Below are positions 25,441-32,457 of a stretch of DNA of 64,000 nt, piece after piece. The translations under genes were made by a program, and so were the position numbers. The stretch is from Actinospica robiniae DSM 44927 (lineage in GTDB: Bacteria; Actinomycetota; Actinomycetes; Streptomycetales; Catenulisporaceae), in the NCBI RefSeq assembly GCF_000504285.1, contig NZ_KI632511.1, forward strand, positions 2,539,372-2,603,371, written 5' to 3'. Numbering within the stretch: position 1 is the first letter of the stretch; each line of letters begins with the position of its first letter. The notes under the pieces are model-generated. The model saw only the letters and a program-made list of their open reading frames with translations, had not been told where the DNA came from and did not search any database.

Positions 25441-26660
25441 CCCCGGGCCTGAGTCCGGCCGGGCCGAGCTTCCCGAACACCAGGAGGCTCGGCCCGGTCG
25501 CGCTCCACCTTCACCGCGAAAAGCGCCAAGCTGAGGCCGATGACGACGAGGATGGCGGCCACCGCGTTCGGCGAGCCGTACCCGTAACCGGCGGAGATGG
25601 CCAGGCCGCCGAGGTAGGCGCCGATCGAGTTGGCGATGTTGAACGCGGCCTGGATCGAGGCCGCGGCCAGGTTCGGCGCGCCGCCGGCGAGCGCGATGAT
25701 CCGGCCCTGCAGCGTGGGAAGCCCCGCCAGCGAGGTCGCCGGGAACAGGAAGATGGCCACGGCGGCGGTGACCCGGTTGTGGTCGAACGCGAGGAACGCC
25801 AAGGCCACCGCTATCTCGGCGACCAGCGAGATGAGCAGCGTGCGGGCCGGGAAGCGGTCGGAGAGCCGGGCACCGACCAGATTGCCGACGGTCATGCCGA
25901 GGCCGAAGAGCACCAGCAGCCAGGTGATCGAGGAGTCGGCGTAGTGCGCCTCGTTCGTCATCATCGGCGTGATGTAGCTGAAGGTGGCGAACAGCCCGCC
26001 GCCGCCGAGCATGGCGATGCCGAGCACCAGCCACACCTGCGGGTTGCCGAACGCGCGCAGTTCGCGCCGCAGCGAGACCTCGTTCTCCTCGGCCTTGGCC
26101 GTCTCACCGGGCACCGCGACCGCGATCGCGACAACGGCGAGCAGGCCGATGAGCCCGACGATCGCGTACACCTCGCGCCAGCCGGCGTGCTGGCCCAGGA
26201 TCGTCGTCAGCGGCACGCCGATGATGTTCGCGACGGTCAGCCCGGCGAACATCACCGCCATCGCGCTGTTGCGGCGGGTTTGCTCGACCAGCGAGCCGGC
26301 CACCACCGCGCCCGCGCCGAAGAACGCGCCGTGCGGCAGGCCGGAGACGAAGCGGGCGGCCAGCGCCAGGCCGAAGGTGGGCGCGACGGCCGAGAGCACG
26401 TTGCCCACGGCGAACCAGCCCATCAGGACCATGAGTACCGTTTTGCGGGGATATCTGACCGACACCGCGGTCAGCAGCGGCGCGCCGACCACCACCCCGA
26501 GCGCGTAGATGGAGATCAGCTGCCCGGCCTGCGGAATGGAGACCGACAGGTCGCCGGCCACCTGGGGCAGCAGCCCCATGATGACGAATTCCCCGGTGCC
26601 GATGGCGAATCCGCCCACGGCCAGGGCGAGCAGGGCACGACGGACGGTGCCGGAGAGCAT
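25350..26660 (-). CDS. MFS drug/sugar exporter (DHA1, AraJ/YdhP-like)
   Basis: A 436-residue, 12-helix MFS protein starting MLSGTVRRALLALAVGGFAIGTGEFVIMGLLPQVAGDLSVS, the AraJ/arabinose-efflux subgroup. The motif-A loop (VSVRYPRKTVLM) and LARFVSGLPHGAFFGAGAVVA are visible. It probably exports a drug, dipeptide or sugar with proton exchange. The transport core ends near VKVERDRAEPPG. About 40 further residues (REARPGRTQARGQ and on) are encoded across the hairpin at 25459-25497 and into the 3-prime end of the GH3 gene, so the original stop was probably lost. I use the ATG at 26660, since the TTG at 26669 is less likely. Confidence 0.85.
   Translation of the reverse strand: MLSGTVRRALLALAVGGFAIGTGEFVIMGLLPQVAGDLSVSIPQAGQLISIYALGVVVGAPLLTAVSVRYPRKTVLMVLMGWFAVGNVLSAVAPTFGLALAARFVSGLPHGAFFGAGAVVAGSLVEQTRRNSAMAVMFAGLTVANIIGVPLTTILGQHAGWREVYAIVGLIGLLAVVAIAVAVPGETAKAEENEVSLRRELRAFGNPQVWLVLGIAMLGGGGLFATFSYITPMMTNEAHYADSSITWLLVLFGLGMTVGNLVGARLSDRFPARTLLISLVAEIAVALAFLAFDHNRVTAAVAIFLFPATSLAGLPTLQGRIIALAGGAPNLAAASIQAAFNIANSIGAYLGGLAISAGYGYGSPNAVAAILVVIGLSLALFAVKVERDRAEPPGVREARPGRTQARGQSAVLSVMAEASESAPLSGRLRDESPTRI
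25459..25497. terminator. terminator hairpin between GH3 and MFS genes
   Basis: CCGGGCCGAGC (25459-25469) pairs with 25487-25497 around a 17-base loop, 18 bases after the GH3 stop. The MFS reading frame runs through it on the other strand. Confidence 0.75.
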
Positions 26661-26814
26661 CGCTGCCAACTACTTTCCATGAATCGCAAGGATGGAGGGC
26701 GACGACGCTGTCCGCCGACTGCGGCAACACCCGCAGCCCGGCAGTTGTTCCCGCGCCGGCTCGGCGGCGGCCGCGGTTTTGGTCCGTTACCTACAGATTA
26801 TGCACTATATATGA

Positions 26815-26863
26815 CTTCTTCGGCCCCGGGCGCGGCGCAGCTTTGCGCCCGGGGCCGAAGAAG
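26815..26863 (-). terminator. terminator after S53 peptidase
   Basis: A 19-bp perfect stem: CTTCTT plus CGGCCCCGGGCGC (26815-26833) with 26845-26863, loop of 11. It lies 14 bases after the peptidase stop on the minus strand, followed by AT-rich sequence. Confidence 0.88.
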
Positions 26864-26877
26864 ATCACGTTCTGGTC

Positions 26878-28068
26878 TTAGAAGGCGCCGACCCCGTTCG
26901 GGGTGCCGAGGCCGGTGGGACCGTCCCAGCCGGCGCGGGCCTTGCAGAGCTGGCTCGTGGAGCACGAGCCGTCACTGCCGGAGGTCACGTCGTTGAGCGA
27001 GCCGGTGTTGGCGTAGGCCAGCGCGGCGTTGTTCACCGAGGCGGTGTTGCCGGCGAGGGCGTAGACGCTCGCGATGATCGGCGAGGCCACGCTCGTGCCG
27101 CCGTAGACCTGCCAGCCGACGTAGCCCTCGTACGCGGTCGAGTCGTATACGGCGACGCCGGTGTTCGGGTCGGCCACGGCCGACACGTCGGCGATGGCGC
27201 GCTTGGAGCAGCCGGTGCCCACGCTGGCCTGGTAGCTCGGCTGCGCGTCGTAGGCCGAGCAGCCCGCGCCGGCGTCGGACCACGCGGTCTCGGTCCAGCC
27301 ACGGGAGTTCGAGGACGTGCTCAGCGAGGTGCCGCCGACCGCGGTGACGTAGGGGCTGGCGGCCGGGTACTGGGCGCCGTAGCCGCTGTCGCCGGAGGAC
27401 GCGGTGATCGCGATGCCCGGGTGGTCGTAGTAGGTGGTGTCATAGGTCTTGTCCGAGGAGGACTCGCTGCCGCCGTAGCTGTTGGAGATCGCGTCGGCAC
27501 CGAGCGCCGCGGCCTCGTTGACCGCCTTGCCCAGGTTCGCATTGGAGGAGCTGGTGGCCTCCACCAGGATGATGTGGCAGTTAGGGCAGGTGGCCGAGAC
27601 CATGTCCAGGTCCAGCGACTCCTCGGTGGCCCAGCCGGCGTCGGTCTTGGGCAGCGAGGTGGTGGAGCCGGTCTGGCTGACGATCTTCAGGCAGCCGCTG
27701 GCCACCGTGCACGCCGCGAGGCCGAACTGGCTGCGGTAGACGGCGAGGTCGGCCGCGGCGGTCGGGTCGTTGTAGGCGTCGACGATGGCGACGGTCTCGC
27801 CGCTGCCGGCCGTGCTCGAGGGCAGCTTGTAGGCCGACTGGATGCTCGACGGGCCGTAGCCCGAGGGGGTGGCGTGCGCCGTGGCGTCGATCTTGTGCGA
27901 CCTGGCGTCGTTGCGGATGGCGTCGCTGTGCGCCCAGTTCGCGGCCGAGGAGGCCGCGGCCGCGTGGGCGGCAGCCGGGGCCGCGGCCGCGGCGAACGCG
28001 GGGGTCGCGCCGAGTCCCGTCGCCACGGCGGTAGCCGCGACGACGAGCGTGGGTATCAGGCGGGGCAT
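26878..28068 (-). CDS. secreted S53-family serine-carboxyl peptidase (sedolisin)
   Basis: The 396-residue protein has a Sec signal (LIPTLVVAATAVATGLGATPAFA) and the S53 catalytic set: Glu/Asp in ATEESLDLDMV, Asp in SSGDSGYG and Ser in GGTSVASP. Sedolisins are acid-active endopeptidases. Only a short segment separates the signal from the catalytic start (YGPSSIQSAYKLP), so the large activation propeptide seen in kumamolisins is absent. The ATG at 28068 follows GGAGGATCAC. That Shine-Dalgarno lies inside the stem at 28071-28124. Monocistronic, with a strong terminator. Confidence 0.9.
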   Translation of the reverse strand: MPRLIPTLVVAATAVATGLGATPAFAAAAAPAAAHAAAASSAANWAHSDAIRNDARSHKIDATAHATPSGYGPSSIQSAYKLPSSTAGSGETVAIVDAYNDPTAAADLAVYRSQFGLAACTVASGCLKIVSQTGSTTSLPKTDAGWATEESLDLDMVSATCPNCHIILVEATSSSNANLGKAVNEAAALGADAISNSYGGSESSSDKTYDTTYYDHPGIAITASSGDSGYGAQYPAASPYVTAVGGTSLSTSSNSRGWTETAWSDAGAGCSAYDAQPSYQASVGTGCSKRAIADVSAVADPNTGVAVYDSTAYEGYVGWQVYGGTSVASPIIASVYALAGNTASVNNAALAYANTGSLNDVTSGSDGSCSTSQLCKARAGWDGPTGLGTPNGVGAF

Positions 28069-28070
28069 GT

Positions 28071-28124
28071 GATCCTCCGTCTCGAGCCGCCCCGTCGTGT
28101 CGGGACGGCATTGAGACGGAGGAT
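28071..28124 (-). promoter_or_regulatory. 5-prime UTR hairpin sequestering the peptidase ribosome-binding site
   Basis: In the mRNA sense, ATCCTCCGTCTC (28124-28113) pairs perfectly with GAGACGGAGGAT (28083-28072). Inside, GCCGTCCCG pairs with CGGGGCGGC (one G-U) around loop ACACGA. The paired 3-prime strand contains the GGAGG Shine-Dalgarno, three bases before the ATG triplet region. This 21-bp structure should block initiation unless opened, as in an RNA thermometer or a protein- or ligand-controlled switch. Confidence 0.65.
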
Positions 28125-28261
28125 GGCGAACACCGGGCCAGACCAGAGCAAAGCCGCGGCAAACACTGGGCAATAGCCCTTTAGCGTTGCGCGTATTCGT
28201 ACTGTTCGAGCAGGTGGCAAGCCATCAAAACCCTGTATTGGTAGCCAGAGTATGAGAAGGC

Positions 28262-29038
28262 TTAGTCGGGGAGCCGCACCCCGGTGATCTCGGCGAGCAC
28301 CGCGAGCAGCTTCTCCTGCTGGGCTTCGTCGCGCGCCTCGGGATTGGCCGTCAGGACGCGGCGGTGCTTGAGGTAGCGGCCGCTGATCCCGATCTCGTCC
28401 GAGTCCGTGCCGACGGCGAGCCAGACCTGCGTGTCGGCACCCTGCGGCAGCTCGTCGGTGGCGGCCGGCCCGCCCATCCGGGTCTTGACCCAGCCGGGAT
28501 CGACCGCGTTCACGACCGTCTTCGGCCAGCGGCGGGCGACCGCGAAGGCCAGCATCACGTCGTAGAGCTTCGAGTCGCTGTAGGCCTGCATGCCGTCCCA
28601 GCTGCGGTAGTCGAACTGAAGGTCGTCCCATTCGACCCGGCCCGCCTCCTCAAGGCCCGAGGTCAGGTAGATCAGCCGCGAGGGCCTGGGCATCAGGGCG
28701 GTGAGCAGGTAGGGAGCGACCACGTTGATCTGGAAGATCCGCTCGAGGCCGTCCGCGGTGACCGCCCGCTCGGGCACTCCCCCGCCCACGCCCGCGTTGT
28801 GGATCACGGCGTCGAAAGGCCCGACCCGCGCGGCCGCGGCAGCGAGCTCGCGGGTCTGCGCGAGCGAGGCGAGGTCGCCGACGACGATGCCGGCGGCCTC
28901 CGGCAGGAGCACGTGGGCGTCAGCCGCCCGGGCCTCGTCCCGAGCGTGCAGCACGACCTGGTGCCCGGCCGCGATCAAGGTGGTGGCGGTCTCCAGGCCG
29001 ATGCCCTGGGTCGACCCGGTCACGAAAACGCTGCTCAC
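28262..29038 (-). CDS. short-chain dehydrogenase/reductase
   Basis: The 258-residue SDR has the NAD(P) motif VFVTGSTQGIGLETA, the structural motif VIHNAGVGGG and the catalytic segment LIYLTSG..YSDSK (YxxxK in QAYSDSKLYD). It resembles retinol dehydrogenase/WW-oxidoreductase-like SDRs. The GTG at 29038 is chosen because GAGGGGGC precedes it and the Rossmann strand begins at once. It lies downstream of the lanthipeptide synthetase gene on the same strand, but a repeat-filled 172-base gap separates them, so a tailoring role is only a possibility. Confidence 0.85.
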   Translation of the reverse strand: MSSVFVTGSTQGIGLETATTLIAAGHQVVLHARDEARAADAHVLLPEAAGIVVGDLASLAQTRELAAAAARVGPFDAVIHNAGVGGGVPERAVTADGLERIFQINVVAPYLLTALMPRPSRLIYLTSGLEEAGRVEWDDLQFDYRSWDGMQAYSDSKLYDVMLAFAVARRWPKTVVNAVDPGWVKTRMGGPAATDELPQGADTQVWLAVGTDSDEIGISGRYLKHRRVLTANPEARDEAQQEKLLAVLAEITGVRLPD

Positions 29039-29057
29039 GTTGTAAGCCCCCTCGGCG

Positions 29058-29245
29058 CGATGGAGATCTTCTGTACCGCGGCAGCATACCCGCGCGCACC
29101 ACCCACACTTTGCCCGCACGCACGATGGCTACCTTCTGTACCGCGGCAGCCTACCTGTGTGCGCCTTCACCGTTTGCCCGCGCCCGTCGCGGTCTTCTAC
29201 ATCGAGGCGGCTACCCGCGCCCACCATCACCGTTCGCCCGCACGG
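29058..29245. repeat. three degenerate ~61-65-bp tandem repeats
   Basis: Each unit contains CTTCTGTACCGCGGCAGC or a relative (starting at 29068, 29133 and 29194), then a (C/T)CAC...TTTGCCCGC segment. The last unit covers the final codons of the LanL gene (tail PVRANGDGGRG), and the upstream copies look like duplicated, decayed versions of this gene end. Confidence 0.65.
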
Positions 29246-31907
29246 GTATCGGCATCGGCATCGGCAGGCTCCACGGCCCGCCGCGCTCGGCGAGGCGGCG
29301 GAAGAACGCGAGCACCCCCGCGTTGCCGAACGCCCACGACGCGCAGCCGTCTTCAGGTCTGTCCACCATCAAAACCGGGTGGGTGGGCGTGCCCGCACCG
29401 CGCAGCAACAAGAAGGCCGCTGCCTCGTCGGCGCCGTCCCAGTAGCGGCCGGCCCGTCCGCCTTCTCCACCTTGGACGCCCTGCTCGGCGAGGGCCACAT
29501 CTATCAGGGTATTGCCGACGCCGGCCAGCCCGCAGCACTGCGCGATCACGCTGACGTGCGGTAGGAAAGCGACGCAGGCGTCAGCTATTCGCCCGGCGAG
29601 CAAGCCGAACTCTGGATCGTCGAACACGTCGGCCGCATGCAGCAAGGTCTGGTTGATCCCCGCCATGCCCTGACACCAAGACACGGCTATGGGCGCGGCG
29701 TAGGGCGTGGGCAGCCGATCGAGCAGCGATTCCGCGCGCGCACGCAGCAGGTTCGCCCACTCGCGGGATTGGCCGAGGATCTCGTCGTCATGGGTCCGCT
29801 CAGCGTAGTAGAGCAGGAATTCGACGGTGCCGGCCAGACCGTGCGCGCGGCCGGTCGAGGTCTCGACCGCAGCTTGCGCCGGAAGCAGATCGTCGTGCTC
29901 GTTCCGCCCGGCCGCGCTGCCGTCGCAGATCGCCTGCGCACACCACCGGGCGACCTCGAGGTGATCCGCGCCGCCGCTTCCGAGATCGCTCAGGACGAGG
30001 TGGCCGATCCCCACACCTGCCGCGCCGATCATCAGGTCCGCCCCGACCGGCTTCCACTCCTCTCCCGGCAGCACCGGCCCGGCATACGCGTCGCCGACGT
30101 CGATGCCGGCCGCAGCAGCGTGGGCGAGGAAGACGTCCACGCCGGTGCGGCCCGACAAGTAGCCGTGCGGCAGGCGCATCTCGTCGGCGACCCGCACCGC
30201 GAACCGGGCCAATTCGCCGACGTGCTCGCGCACACCAGGCCGGTCGAGGTGATGCAGAAGTTCGAGCCCTGCTCCGGCCGCGCCGCTGTAGATCGAGGCG
30301 TCGTGGGTGATCGAGCGGCTCGACGGACCGGTGATGCTCCGATGCGACTGTTCGAGCAGGTCGGTGAGCAGGCTCTCCCGAATGTGCGCGGGCAGCAGCG
30401 GATCGAGCGCGGCGCCGGTCGTGGTCTGCGGCGCGGTCTGGTCGCCCACCACACCAGCAGCAAGCCGACGCGCGGCAGCGTGGGCGCGCTCGTCCAAGCT
30501 CAGCAGGTCTTCGATGGCGCCCATCACCCCGGCCGGTGCCTCGCCGTAGCGGCGGCGAAGGTATTGCAGGGCGCGGTGGGCCGGAAGCTCGAGATCCTCG
30601 CCGAGCGTGCTCGGCGACAGGCTGCTCTCGGCGTAGAGCAGGGTCATGCCGAGGCCGAAGAAGTCGTCGGACTCGCTCGGCTCCTCACCGCGGCGCTGCC
30701 GGGCCGGCGCGTAGCCGGGTGTGCCGCCGGGCAGGTGCAGGTCCTGGTACGAGGCGAGCCCGAAGTCGATGAGGGTGATGCTCTCACCCGCCACGACGAT
30801 GTTGCGCGGCGTCAGATCACGCATGATCACGCCGCGTTCGTGCACTGCGAGCAGGATCCGGGCCAGCCGCTGCGCGAGCAGCTCGAGCGGCCGCGCTCCC
30901 CGCGCCGCAGCCGCCGAGCGGACTGGGGCGTACCGGCCGTTCAAGGTCACGTCCTGAGCCAGGTTGTACCGACCGGCGTCCACGGTGACCAGGAACTCGT
31001 CCGGCCCGTGCCGGAAGTGGTCGACGAAGCCGGCCACCCCGTCGAGCCCGGCGAGGACCTGCAGCACCCGCCGCTCGTTGCGCACCCGCAACCGCACGTC
31101 GCCGGCCGCCTCGGTCTCGTCGACCAGGGCGCGGGCCTGCTTGACGATCACACTGGCACCATCGCGCTCGTCGACGGCCCGGTAGATGTTGCCGCGCCCC
31201 GACTCCAAAACGCCCTCGATCAGCCGGAAGCGTCCGCCCAGGACCTCTGCTTCGGATTCCGGTGCCATGCCGTCGGATTCCACCGCGAACGCCGCGAAGC
31301 CGGGCGTGGCTGCGACCGGATCAGGACCCTGTCGGAAGGGGTCGACGGTCCAGGACGGCTGCCGGTAACGCATCGTGGCGAGCCCTCCGAACTCCTCGTC
31401 CCGCGCGTCCGGGCCGTGGATCACGGTGACGAGCCGGGCCCGCTCGTCAGCGCCCCACTGTCGGGTGAAGGGACCATAGCGGTAGTAGACCGGCGCATCC
31501 GCGGCCACGGCGCGGTCGCTCAACACTCGCGGTCCGGCCCAGCCGCCCAACAGGTCGGCCAGGCGCAAGCCGAGTTCGCGCACCCGGTCCTGCGGCGGAT
31601 AGACCGTCACCGCCTTGCCCACCGTGGCGGGCGAACTGTGGCCGTTGTTCAGCCGGGTCAGCACCTCGGCCGACCGCGCGAGCTTGAACGAGCAGCGCTC
31701 CTCGAGCAACACCGGTATCAGCCGGTCGACCAGGTCGGCGAAGGTGGCGGCGCGGGTGGAGACGTGCAGCTTCCAACCGTGCGGCGGCAGGCCGAGATCC
31801 GGGTGGTGCAGATACAGCCAGGTCTCATTGCCACGCAGGTTGTGCGGCGACCCGGGGCACTGCTGAAGCAGGTGTCTGACCCGGCCTTCGAAATCCACTT
31901 CCGCCAT
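29211..31907 (-). CDS. class IV lanthipeptide synthetase LanL
   Basis: This 898-residue enzyme has three modules. The N-terminal phosphoSer/Thr lyase region shows GWKLHVS, CSFKLAR, KAVTVYPP and PVYYRYGPF. A Ser/Thr kinase domain follows (RLIEGVLESGRGNIYRA, IVKQARA, catalytic MRDLTPRN with Asp364, LIDFGLA). A C-terminal LanC-like cyclase completes it. The cyclase keeps zinc ligands Cys745 (SWCQG) and Cys791-Cys792 (QCCGLAG), so it is class IV rather than class III, which lacks them. The Cys-Cys-Gly triad replaces the more common Cys-His-Gly, as in three-Cys (ProcM-like) cyclases. It should phosphorylate, eliminate and cyclise the adjacent precursor. No dedicated transporter or leader peptidase gene is visible. 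Confidence 0.88.
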   Translation of the reverse strand: MAEVDFEGRVRHLLQQCPGSPHNLRGNETWLYLHHPDLGLPPHGWKLHVSTRAATFADLVDRLIPVLLEERCSFKLARSAEVLTRLNNGHSSPATVGKAVTVYPPQDRVRELGLRLADLLGGWAGPRVLSDRAVAADAPVYYRYGPFTRQWGADERARLVTVIHGPDARDEEFGGLATMRYRQPSWTVDPFRQGPDPVAATPGFAAFAVESDGMAPESEAEVLGGRFRLIEGVLESGRGNIYRAVDERDGASVIVKQARALVDETEAAGDVRLRVRNERRVLQVLAGLDGVAGFVDHFRHGPDEFLVTVDAGRYNLAQDVTLNGRYAPVRSAAAARGARPLELLAQRLARILLAVHERGVIMRDLTPRNIVVAGESITLIDFGLASYQDLHLPGGTPGYAPARQRRGEEPSESDDFFGLGMTLLYAESSLSPSTLGEDLELPAHRALQYLRRRYGEAPAGVMGAIEDLLSLDERAHAAARRLAAGVVGDQTAPQTTTGAALDPLLPAHIRESLLTDLLEQSHRSITGPSSRSITHDASIYSGAAGAGLELLHHLDRPGVREHVGELARFAVRVADEMRLPHGYLSGRTGVDVFLAHAAAAGIDVGDAYAGPVLPGEEWKPVGADLMIGAAGVGIGHLVLSDLGSGGADHLEVARWCAQAICDGSAAGRNEHDDLLPAQAAVETSTGRAHGLAGTVEFLLYYAERTHDDEILGQSREWANLLRARAESLLDRLPTPYAAPIAVSWCQGMAGINQTLLHAADVFDDPEFGLLAGRIADACVAFLPHVSVIAQCCGLAGVGNTLIDVALAEQGVQGGEGGRAGRYWDGADEAAAFLLLRGAGTPTHPVLMVDRPEDGCASWAFGNAGVLAFFRRLAERGGPWSLPMPMPIPVRANGDGGRG

Positions 31908-32016
31908 GTCGAACGCCTTTCCGCGAGCGCCACCGGGCGTGGCGCGAAACCTGGCCCCCGCACGGCCTGACGGCCACGCCGCTCACCGCGCCGACCTTAC
32001 GAATCAGACCCCTTCG

Positions 32017-32184
32017 TCACTGGGTGACGGAGTGGGTGATCAGATCGATGTTGGTGTGCTCCTCGCAACACCCGACGCACCGGCTGCGGTCGTGCAATCC
32101 GGTGGTGACCTCGTCAAAGGCGATCGCGGGCTCCACGACCTGCGTGCCGGCGTCACGGGGCTCCAGCTCGAACAGTTCCCTCAC
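32017..32184 (-). CDS. probable class IV lanthipeptide precursor (LanA)
   Basis: From the GTG at 32184 the peptide has 55 residues. The leader MRELFELEPRDAG carries an amphipathic ELFELE motif like class III/IV leaders. The C-terminal core has Thr27, Thr28, Ser34, Cys36, Cys39, Cys40 and then Thr44, Thr50, Ser52, Thr54 (DRSRCVGCC and EEHTNIDLITHSVTQ). Ser/Thr lie on both sides of a Cys cluster, so rings in either direction are possible. AGG seven bases before the GTG supports this start. In-frame starts at 32205 (ATG) and 32271 (GTG) would lengthen the leader. It lies 109 bases upstream of the LanL gene on the same strand. Confidence 0.78.
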   Translation of the reverse strand: MRELFELEPRDAGTQVVEPAIAFDEVTTGLHDRSRCVGCCEEHTNIDLITHSVTQ

Positions 32185-32347
32185 GGGTTTACCTGCCTTC
32201 CTCATCCGGTGGTGCGGATTCTTCGACGGCGCGCCCGTTTTCGCGGCCGATGGGTGCGGCCCCGAGGACACGACCTTTCCCGATCGTGTCTAGCAGAGCC
32301 CCTTTGACTGTCAACCGCGCATTCGTCCCGGCAATCTTTCGACTCAC

Positions 32348-32457
32348 TCAGACGCCACCGGCATTCCCACCCCCGCGGGCCTCGCGCCATTGCGGGCTGT
32401 CCAGGAAGTGGTTGTCGAACCGGTCCTGCGTCTCGAGAATCTCCTGCGGGCTCGCCC
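32348..32457 (-). pseudogene. 3-prime part of IS-interrupted cupin gene
   Basis: In frame, this segment encodes SPQEILETQDRFDNHFLDSP followed by QWREARGGGNAGGV and a stop. Joined across the IS element after removing one target-site copy, it continues the cupin at 34082-34509 without a shift (176 codons in total). It includes the left target duplication at 32448-32457. Confidence 0.85.
32448..32457. repeat. target-site duplication, left copy
   Basis: GGGCTCGCCC occurs here and at 34082-34091, directly abutting the two terminal inverted repeats of the IS element. Confidence 0.88.

Noticed and set aside
29211-31907. Class III lanthionine synthetase (LanKC)
   Set aside because: Class III cyclase domains lack zinc ligands, whereas this protein has Cys745 and Cys791-Cys792 at the expected spacing.
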